NCBI RefSeq assembly: GCF_003112455.1
Contig: NZ_BDQX01000291.1
Location: 76,897-140,896, forward strand
Origin: Paenibacillus agaridevorans
Lineage (GTDB): Bacteria > Bacillota > Bacilli > Paenibacillales > Paenibacillaceae
DNA: 64,000 bases
Direction of reading: 5' to 3'
A program made the translations under genes and the position numbers. A model generated the notes under the pieces. It did not search any database. It was not told the origin of the DNA and was given only the letters and a program-made list of their open reading frames with translations. Below, piece after piece: positions 46,149 to 54,546 of the stretch (the stretch's first letter is position 1; each line of letters begins with the position of its first letter).

Positions 46149-47678
46149 ATGCCGCATGCCAGCCAGACTTCTCCAACTGCATACCGCGAGAGCGCTACGA
46201 GCAAAGGAGCCGTAAGCATTTCCCGAAAATCCGGCGGCGGCAGCTTGAAGGTATTCATGAGGCTGATGCCTCTGGGAGCGATGTTAAGCTTGCTGATGCT
46301 TGCCGGCTGCCAATATACGGCGGCTCCTGCAGATCTGCTGCTGAAGCCGGAAATCGGCGAGGACAAGGAGCAACTGCTCGCAGCTGTGACGAAGGCGTTG
46401 CCGGAGTTCAGCATTCTTATGCTGCCGCATAGCAACGATGTCATGGAAGCGGTCCGATTAATCGATCTGGATGGAGACGGCAAAAACGAAGCGGTCGTTA
46501 CCTACTACAATGAATACAGCTCGCCGGAGATTATGACGCTGCGTCATACGGACAATGGCTGGCGGCAATGGCTGCTCGTCCAGCAGCCTCTTGCTCGCGA
46601 GATGACTTGGCTGAGCATCATAGATATGGATGGAGACGGCGTCATGGAGCTCGCGGTAGGCTGGGCAGGCGCGTTCGACAGTCCATCGATGCTGGAGATG
46701 TATTCCTTCTCGAACAAGGCGGCGCGCAACGATAAGGGGAAGCTGACGATGGTGCCGGCAGCCTCATTGCCGTTTAGTCTCGCCGATACATCGGATCTTA
46801 ATCGCGACGGCAAGCAGGTGCTCGCGGTTATAAGCGGAACCTCCTTCTCCGGCACGACGGCGGAGCTCATCATGCCCGTCTTTCAATTGGCCGTCTACAC
46901 TTGGGAAGACGGAAAGCTAGCATCAAGAGCCAAGACAACGCTGCCGGAAGGCGTCAATCTGTTCGAGCGCATAAAGATGGGGAGCATCTCTCCACGCCAT
47001 CAAGGGATACTGCTGGAGGGCGGCACTGGCGCGCACAGCATGCTCACTTATATGTATGCCTGGAACGGGCGCGATCTGTCGCTTGTGTTCCCGACGCCCG
47101 AGCAGGAAAAGTTGGGCTACGGCTTTGCCGGCAAGCCAACGGTCAGCCGCGATATGAACGGCGATGGTATCATCGAGCTTCAGCGGACATGGGAGGCCCC
47201 GGGACAAGAGGGCGTCCCTTATTCCGATTCGTTGTGGATAACGGAGTGGCTGCAATGGGACGGCAGGAACGAGTTCCGGAAGATAGCAGAGCAATATTTA
47301 GACGAGAGCTACGGTCTGCTTCTCGACATTCCTGAGGCTTGGCAAGGGAAGTACACGCTGGAGAAACCGCCAAGAGCAAGCTATGGAGTCGTCACGCTGC
47401 AATATTACAATCCGGACACGGCGGAGAGGGCCGATCTCGTCTCCATCCATGTCGTACCGAAAAACCAATGGGATGGCGTGGAGCATGTATGGCGGGAAGA
47501 GAAGCGGACCTTCCGAACGCTTGGCACGTACGGGGGCAACCTATATGCGGCAGTATTGTACGATGAAACGCTCGGCGACGCGACTTCATTAACTGCGCAT
47601 TCCAGGGCGGAGGCCGAGGAGATGCTAAAAGAGAAGGAGCAGTTTCTGGAGCGGCTTCGGATCGATTTCTCGGAATAG
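46149..47678 (+). CDS. Lipoprotein with FG-GAP/VCBS-like calcium motifs, linked to a two-component system
   Basis: 509 residues. The N-terminus is long, with a lipobox LLMLAGC at about residues 49-55. Four Asp-rich loops are visible: DLDGDGKNEAV, DMDGDGVMELAV, DLNRDGKQVLAV and DMNGDGIIELQ, typical of FG-GAP/VCBS blades of a beta-propeller. The C-terminal 140 residues have mixed alpha/beta character. ATG 46149 has AAGGAG 10 nt before it; a start at MRLMPLGAML would also give a lipoprotein. It precedes a response regulator and sensor kinase by 24 nt, so it is probably an accessory sensor or a wall-facing partner of that system. Confidence 0.8.
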   Translation: MPHASQTSPTAYRESATSKGAVSISRKSGGGSLKVFMRLMPLGAMLSLLMLAGCQYTAAPADLLLKPEIGEDKEQLLAAVTKALPEFSILMLPHSNDVMEAVRLIDLDGDGKNEAVVTYYNEYSSPEIMTLRHTDNGWRQWLLVQQPLAREMTWLSIIDMDGDGVMELAVGWAGAFDSPSMLEMYSFSNKAARNDKGKLTMVPAASLPFSLADTSDLNRDGKQVLAVISGTSFSGTTAELIMPVFQLAVYTWEDGKLASRAKTTLPEGVNLFERIKMGSISPRHQGILLEGGTGAHSMLTYMYAWNGRDLSLVFPTPEQEKLGYGFAGKPTVSRDMNGDGIIELQRTWEAPGQEGVPYSDSLWITEWLQWDGRNEFRKIAEQYLDESYGLLLDIPEAWQGKYTLEKPPRASYGVVTLQYYNPDTAERADLVSIHVVPKNQWDGVEHVWREEKRTFRTLGTYGGNLYAAVLYDETLGDATSLTAHSRAEAEEMLKEKEQFLERLRIDFSE

Positions 47679-47702
47679 CAGAGAAAGGGGGGGGAATATC
47701 CA

Positions 47703-48548
47703 ATGCGAATCTTGTTGCTGGAGGATGAAGAATCGATACGGGGGTTTGTCCGCATTAATCTCAGGCGCAACGATATGATCGTAACCGAGGCGGAAAACGG
47801 CGAACAAGCGCTTGCTTGCGCTGAAAACGACGGACCGTTCGATATCGCGCTGCTTGATGTCATGCTGCCTACAATCAGCGGGTTCGAAGTATGCGAGCAA
47901 CTCAGAGCGCGATATCCCCGGATGGGTATCATCATGCTGACGGCGAAGTCGCAGGAAGAGGACAAGATCAAGGGATTGGAGCTAGGCGCCGACGATTATG
48001 TGCAGAAACCGTTTAGCCCTGGCGAGCTAGTCGCGCGGATCAAGTCGCTCTATCGTCGGATGCATGCGGAACCGCAGCCGGTGACCGCGGTAGATCGAGA
48101 AGCCGTTTCTCAGGCGGAATCGGCTGTTGCATCGGAATCAGCAAGCGCCATTGACGGAGCATTGACTCAATCCGACAGTAAGACAATTCCTGAGGAAAGC
48201 TTGCCGGTCCGTATCCAAAATATCCTGAGTCCGTCCGATGAGGTCGTCAGCGGTCCGTTCCGCCTGTCGGTATCTCAGCGGCGGTTATGGAAAAACGGCC
48301 AGGAGATCGTGCTCACCCCTACCGAGTGGGCGCTGGTAAGGCTGCTTATGGAGAGCGCGGGTAAAAGCGTGAGCAGGGATCATATTTTGACCGAGGTATG
48401 GGGTCGATATTATGTTGGCGATCTTAAGGTTGTGGACGTCAATATCCGGCGCATTCGGCAGAAGTTAGAAGAAAGTCCTTCGGAACCGGCGTTCATCGAG
48501 ACGGTCTGGGGGTTCGGTTATCGCTGGAGACGGGGAGCTGCGGAATGA
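47703..48548 (+). CDS. OmpR/PhoB family response regulator with long linker
   Basis: 281 residues. The receiver domain has the acidic pocket LLEDEE, phosphoacceptor D52 in LLDVMLP and K in VQKPFSPGE. The winged-helix domain (about 185-280) has LTPTEWALVRLLMESAGKSVSR and VVDVNIRRIRQKLE. Between them is an Ala/Ser/Glu-rich linker of about 60 residues, some 50 longer than usual in this family. It overlaps the kinase gene by 4 bp (ATGA). Confidence 0.94.
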   Translation: MRILLLEDEESIRGFVRINLRRNDMIVTEAENGEQALACAENDGPFDIALLDVMLPTISGFEVCEQLRARYPRMGIIMLTAKSQEEDKIKGLELGADDYVQKPFSPGELVARIKSLYRRMHAEPQPVTAVDREAVSQAESAVASESASAIDGALTQSDSKTIPEESLPVRIQNILSPSDEVVSGPFRLSVSQRRLWKNGQEIVLTPTEWALVRLLMESAGKSVSRDHILTEVWGRYYVGDLKVVDVNIRRIRQKLEESPSEPAFIETVWGFGYRWRRGAAE

Positions 48549-49981
48549 GAAGCATTAAGGCGAAGATGGTATGGAGCTATCTGCTGCTGATTGCGCTGGT
48601 AGTCGCGGTGCTGGGAGCAGCATTCGTCATACTCATCTGGAATTATTATTACGGCAGCGCGCAGAGCTCCGTGAAGCAGCGCGCCGAATCTGCCTTTACG
48701 CAGCACAGCCGGTCGCTGACTTCGCTTAGTCTGCATGACCAGGCCGATTATTTGCTTCAAAATATGGCCGACGGCGGTCCCACACGAATCCAGCTGCTCA
48801 GCAGCGAGGGCGAACTGCGTATTGACTCGGACGGATTCGCTCCCCGCATTCGCTATTCGTCGGCCGACGTTAGAAGCGCAATGGCGGGACAAACAGGCAC
48901 TTGGAGCGGCGTGGATCCTTATTACGGCGAGCGGGTGACATCCGTCACGGTTCCGCTGCGCGGGGATACGCGCGTCGTTTCTTTGCTGCGGTATACGTCG
49001 TCGCTGGAGCGGGTAGACAGCATGGTGGGGCAGCTGATCCAGATGGCCGTCATCACGGGAATATCCGTTATCCTGTTGTTTCTGGGCTTAAGCCTGTTCC
49101 TGGCGCAGCGCATCGTGGGACCGATTCAGGAATTGAAGCGGGCGGCGAGGTATATGGCGGAGGGAGATTGGACGAAACGAGCGATGAAACGCAGCGGGGA
49201 CGAAATTGGACAGCTGTCCGAGACGTTTAACGTGATGGTGAGCGAGCTGAACAAACGGGAGAAGCTCAAAAATGATTTTATATCGTCGATATCGCATGAA
49301 CTGCGAACCCCGCTTACCTCCATCAAGGGTTGGAGCGAAACGTTGAAGGAAAGCGAGCCGGACCGCGACGACGAAGAGGTCAAGCTCGGGCTCTCCATCA
49401 TTAGCAAGGAAACGGAACGGCTCACCGGTCTTGTCGAGGATCTGCTGGACTTCTCCAAGCTGTCCGCAAGCTCTATGGAGCTGCACACCGAGGTGCTGGA
49501 CTTGAACGGCCCTGTCAAGGAAACGGTCAGACAGTTGGCCGTGCGGGAGGAAGGGACGCGAGTGAAGCTGATGGCGTCTTACGCGGCGGGACCGATTGTC
49601 GTCAGCGGCGACGCGAACCGTCTCAAGCAGGTCGTTATTAATCTCATCGACAACGCGTTCAAGTTCACGCCTCCGGGAGGGACGATTCGTGTGGCGACTA
49701 CAGTATCGGAAGAGTTGCACGTGGCGCGGGTGACGGTTTCGGATACGGGATGCGGGATTGAAGCGGAGGATCTGCCCCATGTTACGGAGAAATTCTACAA
49801 AGCCAGCTCCGGTCAAGGCGGATCTGGCCTGGGGCTGGCGATTTGCAAGGAAATCATAGAGCTGCACGGCGGCGAGCTTCGTATCGACAGCGAACGGGGA
49901 GCGGGAACGATCGCGACGATTACGATACCTTATAGTTCGTGTTCAAAAAGTTCGGTTCTCAGTGCCGAGAAGATTGAATGA
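48545..49981 (+). CDS. Sensor histidine kinase
   Basis: 478 residues. Two membrane spans (about 10-33 and 163-186) enclose an extracellular sensor of about 130 residues. A HAMP domain (RIVGPIQELKRAARYMAEGD), HisKA with H251 in SISHELRTPLTSIKG, and an HATPase with NLIDNAFKFTPPGG, DTGCGIE and GSGLGLAICKEI follow. The last 13 residues (CSKSSVLSAEKIE) are encoded by the end of a MITE-like element starting at 49941, so the native C-terminus was replaced; the catalytic core ends before that and should be intact. Partner of the upstream regulator. Confidence 0.94.
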   Translation: MRSIKAKMVWSYLLLIALVVAVLGAAFVILIWNYYYGSAQSSVKQRAESAFTQHSRSLTSLSLHDQADYLLQNMADGGPTRIQLLSSEGELRIDSDGFAPRIRYSSADVRSAMAGQTGTWSGVDPYYGERVTSVTVPLRGDTRVVSLLRYTSSLERVDSMVGQLIQMAVITGISVILLFLGLSLFLAQRIVGPIQELKRAARYMAEGDWTKRAMKRSGDEIGQLSETFNVMVSELNKREKLKNDFISSISHELRTPLTSIKGWSETLKESEPDRDDEEVKLGLSIISKETERLTGLVEDLLDFSKLSASSMELHTEVLDLNGPVKETVRQLAVREEGTRVKLMASYAAGPIVVSGDANRLKQVVINLIDNAFKFTPPGGTIRVATTVSEELHVARVTVSDTGCGIEAEDLPHVTEKFYKASSGQGGSGLGLAICKEIIELHGGELRIDSERGAGTIATITIPYSSCSKSSVLSAEKIE

Positions 49982-50107
49982 AGCTAGGACCTGAGGAGCG
50001 GAGCGTAGTGGAAGCTACGTGAGCACCGGAAGGTTCGGCTGAATTCAATATTCGACGTCGAGTATGCATCTAGAGTTACTTCGTAATGGGAAGCGGACTT
50101 TTTGAAC
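49941..50107. mobile_element. MITE-like element of 167 bp at the end of the kinase gene
   Basis: GTTCAAAAAGTTCGG (49941-49955) and CGGACTTTTTGAAC (50094-50107) form terminal inverted repeats with one mismatch. The inside carries short stems (CGTAG/CTACG at about 50008-50024) and has no coding capacity beyond the kinase tail. There is no clear target duplication. The form resembles small non-autonomous elements scattered in Paenibacillus-like genomes, which I recall but cannot verify here. Confidence 0.65.
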
Positions 50108-50130
50108 AACCTCTTGCACGCGGGAGCAGT

Positions 50131-50259
50131 CTACTCCTTAAAGAAAAGCAGCTTCCGATTGGCTATGACGTATATGACGGCGATAATAACGCCGGCGCAT
50201 AACATAATCGACAGCCAGTTGTCGCGAAGCCATGCAATCCACAATGGCATTTCAGACAT
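50131..50259 (-). CDS. Small single-pass membrane protein (42 aa)
   Basis: A 42-residue protein, MSEMPLWIAWLRDNWLSI at the start, with one transmembrane helix (SIMLCAGVIIAVIYVI) and a basic C-terminus NRKLLFFKE. The start ATG 50259 is supported by a strong GGAGGTG site 5-6 nt upstream; the longer frame to 50352 has none. It stands alone on the minus strand between the MITE-like element and an alpha/beta hydrolase. Function unknown. Confidence 0.65.
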   Translation of the reverse strand: MSEMPLWIAWLRDNWLSIMLCAGVIIAVIYVIANRKLLFFKE

Positions 50260-50300
50260 TTCGTTCACCTCCGATGTTGATATTGTTTTACTGCACGCCA

Positions 50301-50333
50301 AGCCGAATCTCTTGCGGGAGGATCGGCTTTTTT
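50301..50333 (+). terminator. Intrinsic terminator
   Basis: AGCCGA (with inner CTC) pairs with TCGGCT (with inner GAG) and is followed by TTTTTTG. It can stop rightward transcripts from the two-component operon before the next gene. Confidence 0.75.
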
Positions 50334-50377
50334 GTATTAGTGTGCGCTGCAATTGCCAACTCCATGCGGGGTACCCG

Positions 50378-50407
50378 TTGACAGTCTGCCCGTGGAAATG
50401 TTAGGAT
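50378..50407 (+). promoter_or_regulatory. Candidate sigma-A promoter of the alpha/beta hydrolase
   Basis: TTGACA (50378-50383), an 18-nt spacer and TAGGAT (50402-50407), about 70 nt before the start codon. Confidence 0.5.
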
Positions 50408-50477
50408 GAATGCATCTAATTCATAGTTAACTTATAGGAATTATTATATATAGAATTTTGGTATTGGAGGAATGGTC

Positions 50478-51296
50478 ATGGAGAAGCAATTGACTCTTAA
50501 GCATGGAGATCTGGATCTGCAAGCTACCCTGCATTATCCAACGAGAGGACATCATCTGGACGAGAAGCGTCAGGCCATCGTCATATGCCATGGATTTATC
50601 GGCAGCCGGGTCGGCGTTGACCGTCTATTCGTAAAGGCGGCAAGGGAGCTTGCGGCGCAAGGCTCCTACGTGCTTCGCTTCGATTATGGCGGCTGCGGAG
50701 AGAGCAGCGGGGACTACGGAGCGCTCGGCTTCAATGCCATGATCGATCAGACGAGGACGGCCATCGATTATGTGTATGGAATGGATTGCGTGGATCCTTC
50801 GCGTATCGTATTGCTGGGACACAGCCTGGGAGGCGCCGTCGCCTTGTTGACCGCGGTGAAGGATAAGCGGGTCAAGCGGCTTATCATGTGGTCAGCCGTC
50901 GGATATCCGTTTACCGACATCGTTCGAATTGTCGGGAAGGCCGGCTATGACGAGGCGGTCACGAAAGGCAGAACCGACTATGCCGGTTACTCTCTCCAGA
51001 CTGTGTTCTTCGAATCCCTGATGGAGCATCAGCCGTTCCAATCGGCGACACGTTTCGGCGGAGAGGTGCTGCTTGTTCATGGCACGAGCGACGAGCTCAT
51101 TCCCGTCGACTACAGCTTCCTGTATCAGAAGGTCTTCTGGACGAGAAGCGAGGGGCTGTGCGACAAAGAGATTATTTTCCAGGCGGGCCATACCTATTCC
51201 TCCAAGCAGCATCAGGAAGAGGCGATTCGCGTGACCGCGGAGTGGCTGTCAGGCCTCGACCGCAAGCAGCAGGATTGGCTTCACTGGTCGATTTGA
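50478..51296 (+). CDS. Alpha/beta hydrolase (serine esterase/peptidase-like)
   Basis: 272 residues, cytoplasmic. It has the oxyanion motif ICHGFIGS, FDYGGCGES, the nucleophile elbow LLGHSLGGAV, the acid in VHGTSDELIPV and the base His in FQAGHTYSS. The family is the BAAT/dipeptidyl-peptidase-like or CinE-type feruloyl-esterase-like hydrolases; substrate not predictable. ATG 50478 is chosen since GGAGG lies 7 nt upstream, whereas ATG 50472 almost touches it. Monocistronic. Confidence 0.87.
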   Translation: MEKQLTLKHGDLDLQATLHYPTRGHHLDEKRQAIVICHGFIGSRVGVDRLFVKAARELAAQGSYVLRFDYGGCGESSGDYGALGFNAMIDQTRTAIDYVYGMDCVDPSRIVLLGHSLGGAVALLTAVKDKRVKRLIMWSAVGYPFTDIVRIVGKAGYDEAVTKGRTDYAGYSLQTVFFESLMEHQPFQSATRFGGEVLLVHGTSDELIPVDYSFLYQKVFWTRSEGLCDKEIIFQAGHTYSSKQHQEEAIRVTAEWLSGLDRKQQDWLHWSI

Positions 51297-51407
51297 CGGA
51301 AAAAAGATAATTTTTGTCGAGACATCTCGCCCTAACCTGTGCTTAAATAGTAGATAGACGGTAAAAGATTCTATGATTACCAACTTTCTAGCAGAGGCGG
51401 GTTATTC

Positions 51408-52502
51408 ATGAACAACCGATTGCGGGGAAGTCTCGCAGCTATGCTTGCGGCTACAATCGTGATGACGGCAGCATGCGGCGGCAGTAATGCAGCTCCCGTT
51501 AACGTACCGCCGGAGCCGACGGCTTCTCCGACGATGGAAGCAACTCCAATTCCGACTGCTGCGCCGCTTCCCTACACAGCGCCTTTATCCGGCATCGGAC
51601 TTGCGCAAGAGGCAAAGTTTAGACCGATGGCCGTTATGATCAACAACTTCTCCGCGGCCAGACCGCAGTCCGGCTTGACGGGAGCCGACGTCATCTGGGA
51701 AGTGCTCGCCGAAGGCGGCATTACCAGGCTTGTCGCGATCTTCCAAAGCACGGAGTCGCTCTCCGACACGATTGGTCCTATTCGCAGCAACCGCAAATAT
51801 TTGATCGATATCGCCGACAGCTACGGAGCGGTAATGGCCCATGCGGGCGGTAGTCCCGAAGCTTATGGCATTCTGCAGAAGCAAGGCAAACCTTATCTCG
51901 ACGAAATCACGAACGCAGGCTCGTACTTCTGGAGAAGCAAGGACCGCAAGGCTCCGCATAATTTGTATTCCTCGCTGGAGAAGCTTCGCGAAGGAGCCGA
52001 GAAAAAGAAGTACAGCGATGACAAGCCAGTCCCCGTCTATCAGTTCTCGGAGAACGGGACGGTCGCCGACGCGTCTGGCGCCGAGGATGCGCGCGACATT
52101 ACGATCAAATTTCTGATGGACAGCTATAAGGTAGGTTATATCTACGATGAGACCTCCGGTCTTTACAGCCGGTCGATCAACGGCGAACCTCATATCGACT
52201 TGAACAACAACGCTACGCTTGCCGCGGCCAATCTGATTGTATTCGAGACAACGCACAGGACGCTTGATGATGTCGGAAGACTGTCCGTCGACCTGGTGTC
52301 GGGAGGCAAAGCCTACCTGTTCCAGAAAGGAAAGAAGATCGATATCGACTGGGTGTCCGCTCCGGACGACATGATCCGGTTCGCAACGAAGGAAGGTGCC
52401 GAGATCTCGCTGGTGCCGGGCAAAACTTATATACATATCGTGCCTAACAAGCCGGCGCTCGCCGAGCATGTGGCATGGGTACAATCCGCCAGCGCTGGAT
52501 AA
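51408..52502 (+). CDS. DUF3048 lipoprotein (YerB-like)
   Basis: 364 residues. A signal peptide with lipobox MTAAC, a Pro/Thr-rich linker (PPEPTASPTMEATPIP) and a DUF3048 domain follow, with FRPMAVMINNFSAARPQSGL, ITRLVAIFQ, IGPIRSNRKYLIDIADSYGAV and APHNLYSS. B. subtilis YerB is the named relative; it is an extracytoplasmic lipoprotein of unknown role. A terminator follows the stop by about 20 nt. Confidence 0.9.
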   Translation: MNNRLRGSLAAMLAATIVMTAACGGSNAAPVNVPPEPTASPTMEATPIPTAAPLPYTAPLSGIGLAQEAKFRPMAVMINNFSAARPQSGLTGADVIWEVLAEGGITRLVAIFQSTESLSDTIGPIRSNRKYLIDIADSYGAVMAHAGGSPEAYGILQKQGKPYLDEITNAGSYFWRSKDRKAPHNLYSSLEKLREGAEKKKYSDDKPVPVYQFSENGTVADASGAEDARDITIKFLMDSYKVGYIYDETSGLYSRSINGEPHIDLNNNATLAAANLIVFETTHRTLDDVGRLSVDLVSGGKAYLFQKGKKIDIDWVSAPDDMIRFATKEGAEISLVPGKTYIHIVPNKPALAEHVAWVQSASAG

Positions 52503-52521
52503 GCTAAGGAGGCGGAACGTT

Positions 52522-52553
52522 AAAAGAGGATTCCGCTGCGGAATCCTCTTTTC
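52522..52553. terminator. Bidirectional intrinsic terminator
   Basis: AAAAGAGGATTCC and GGAATCCTCTTTT pair perfectly around GCTGC, with T and A runs at the ends. Confidence 0.9.
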
Positions 52554-52659
52554 CTGTTATTTACCGCATAGGAAGCGTGTACGTTGAGATTTTCTCATCA
52601 CAAATTACGATGGAACTATTGTGGTACGCGAAAAAATATGTTTAAATTTTTCATGGATG

Positions 52660-52691
52660 TTTACATTCCCTTAACAATTGTAGTGTAAACT
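52660..52691 (+). promoter_or_regulatory. Candidate PhoP box and promoter of the phosphate transport operon
   Basis: TTTACA (52660-52665) and TTAACA (52671-52676) are direct repeats with an 11-bp period, matching the TT(A/T/C)ACA half-sites bound by PhoP in B. subtilis. TAAACT (52686-52691) is a suitable -10. A third, poorer half-site, TTTCAT, lies 11 bp further upstream (52649). Confidence 0.5.
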
Positions 52692-52753
52692 ACGTTAGGG
52701 CGAGTTACTGTCCGTCAGCGACATACCATTTTCTAGTGGATAAGGGGATTGAC

Positions 52754-53365
52754 ATGTTTAAGAAAAAGGACATTTTTTTCACAACGCTCGAAGCGATGGG
52801 CGATACTTTGGTTGAAGCCACCGAATATTTCGCTGCAGGCGTTTCGGATCTGTCGAACTTGACGGCATTCGCCAAGCGAATGAAAGAGATGGAAAGCCAG
52901 TGCGATCAATTTACGCACACCATCTTGAAAGAACTTAACAAAACCTTCATCACGCCAATCGAACGCGAGGACATCATGGCCCTCACGACCTCGCTGGACG
53001 ATGTCCTGGACGGAATCGAGGCATGCGCTTCCCGGTTCGAAATGTACAATGTTCGTGAGAAGGACGAATATATTACGTTGTTCGCCGACGTTATCGTACG
53101 TTCTACTCATCAGATTCGCAAGGCGATTCAATTGCTCACGCAAAAGAAGCTGCTAGCGATGAGAGAGCATACAATCGCCATTAACGAACTTGAAAATCAA
53201 GCCGACGATCTGCTCCGCGTCAGTGTGACAAGTCTGTTCGCTAACGTAAAGGACCCGATCGAGCTTATCAAGCGCAAGGAAATTTACGAGCGTCTTGAGC
53301 AGACGACCGACTACTGCGAGGATGTAGCGAATATACTGGAATCGATCATTATGCGTAACAGCTAA
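52754..53365 (+). CDS. DUF47 family phosphate transport accessory protein
   Basis: 203 residues, all alpha, PhoU-like fold of the DUF47 family (B. subtilis YkaA-like). MFKKKDIFFTTLEAMGDTLVEATEYF starts the protein, and FITPIEREDIMALTTSLDDVLDGIEA is the conserved metal-binding-like segment (E/D-rich). These proteins are encoded with Pit transporters and modulate low-affinity phosphate uptake. ATG 52754 has AAGGGG 6 nt upstream; GTG 52736 is less likely. 24 nt before pit. Confidence 0.92.
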   Translation: MFKKKDIFFTTLEAMGDTLVEATEYFAAGVSDLSNLTAFAKRMKEMESQCDQFTHTILKELNKTFITPIEREDIMALTTSLDDVLDGIEACASRFEMYNVREKDEYITLFADVIVRSTHQIRKAIQLLTQKKLLAMREHTIAINELENQADDLLRVSVTSLFANVKDPIELIKRKEIYERLEQTTDYCEDVANILESIIMRNS

Positions 53366-53389
53366 TCCAGAGGAGCAGGAGTCGTACAC

Positions 53390-54388
53390 ATGGAGATATA
53401 TGTATTATGGATCGTCGTTTTCCTGGCGCTAGCCTTCGACTTTATTAACGGGTTCCACGACACGGCCAATGCGATCGCGACCTCGGTATCGACGCGCGCC
53501 ATCAAGCCAAAGCTTGCCGTCCTCATGGCGGCAGTCATGAACTTCCTCGGCGCGATTACGTTTACAGGCGTAGCCAAGATGATCGGCAGCGGCGTGGCCA
53601 ACCCGGCAGACCTGGAGTTCGGCATCGAGATCGTCATTGCCGCCTTGCTGTCTGCTATTGCATGGAACTTGATTACTTGGTGGTTCGGCATTCCGTCCTC
53701 GTCCTCGCACGCGCTCATCGGTTCATTGGCCGGAGCGGTAATCGTGGGAGCGGGTATGAGTTCGCTGAATGCCAGCGGATTCATCGATATTCTAAAAGCA
53801 CTTCTTCTGTCTCCGCTTATCGCGTTCGCAATGGGCTTCCTGCTGATGTGGATTCTTAAGCGCGTGTTCGCGAAAAGCAGCCCGCATACCATCAACAAAG
53901 GCTTCCGAGGCGGGCAGGTCATTACGGCGATGTTCCAATCGTTCTCGCACGGTACAAACGACGCGCAGAAGGCGATGGGCATTATCGTATTCGCGCTAGT
54001 CGCTGCCGGGGTCCAAGAAAACACGGACCATATTCCGTTTTGGGTGCAGCTCTCCGCTGCAACTGCGATGGCGCTCGGTACCTCAGTCGGCGGCTGGAAG
54101 ATCATCAAGACGATGGGTACCAAGATATTCAAGATCGAGCCGATTAACGGCTTCGCGGCTGATATCGGATCCGCTGTCGTTATCCTAACGGCAACGTTAA
54201 TCCACCTTCCCGTCAGCACGACGCATGTCATTACGTCCTCGATTCTCGGCGTAGGCAGCGCGAAACGTTTCTCGGCCGTGCGCTGGGGCGTAGCGGGCAG
54301 AATCGTGGTGGCCTGGTTCATTACGATCCCGATTACGGCGGTGCTCGCGATGTTCTTCTTCTGGATCATCAAGGCATTATTTCTGTGA
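53390..54388 (+). CDS. pit: Low-affinity inorganic phosphate transporter
   Basis: 332 residues, PiT family (Na- or H-coupled phosphate transport). The two inverted signature repeats are FINGFHDTANAIATSVSTR near the N-terminus and SFSHGTNDAQKAMGI in the middle. About ten membrane spans alternate with GxVxxG-type segments; SSSHALIGSLAGAVI and LPVSTTHVITSSILGVG are the paired PiT loops. Second gene of an operon with its DUF47 partner. A large hairpin follows. Confidence 0.95.
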   Translation: MEIYVLWIVVFLALAFDFINGFHDTANAIATSVSTRAIKPKLAVLMAAVMNFLGAITFTGVAKMIGSGVANPADLEFGIEIVIAALLSAIAWNLITWWFGIPSSSSHALIGSLAGAVIVGAGMSSLNASGFIDILKALLLSPLIAFAMGFLLMWILKRVFAKSSPHTINKGFRGGQVITAMFQSFSHGTNDAQKAMGIIVFALVAAGVQENTDHIPFWVQLSAATAMALGTSVGGWKIIKTMGTKIFKIEPINGFAADIGSAVVILTATLIHLPVSTTHVITSSILGVGSAKRFSAVRWGVAGRIVVAWFITIPITAVLAMFFFWIIKALFL

Positions 54389-54469
54389 GCCGTACAACAC
54401 TTCAACACAAACCTGCCTCTAAACGCGGTCGCCCATCTTCGAAAGGCCCCGATTGAGGTTTTCTCAACT

Positions 54470-54534
54470 AACAAGGGACACTCCCTCATCGTTATCCTCT
54501 CCGGACTAGACGATGATCGGAATGTCCCTTGTGT
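54470..54534. terminator. Large hairpin between convergent genes
   Basis: AACAAGGGACA (from 54470) pairs with TGTCCCTTGT (to 54532), with an inner CATCGT/ACGATG stem. The T run after it is poor on the plus strand (GTCGTTACAAATTTTT), so this is a weak terminator or a bidirectional barrier. Confidence 0.5.
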
Positions 54535-54546
54535 CGTTACAAATTT

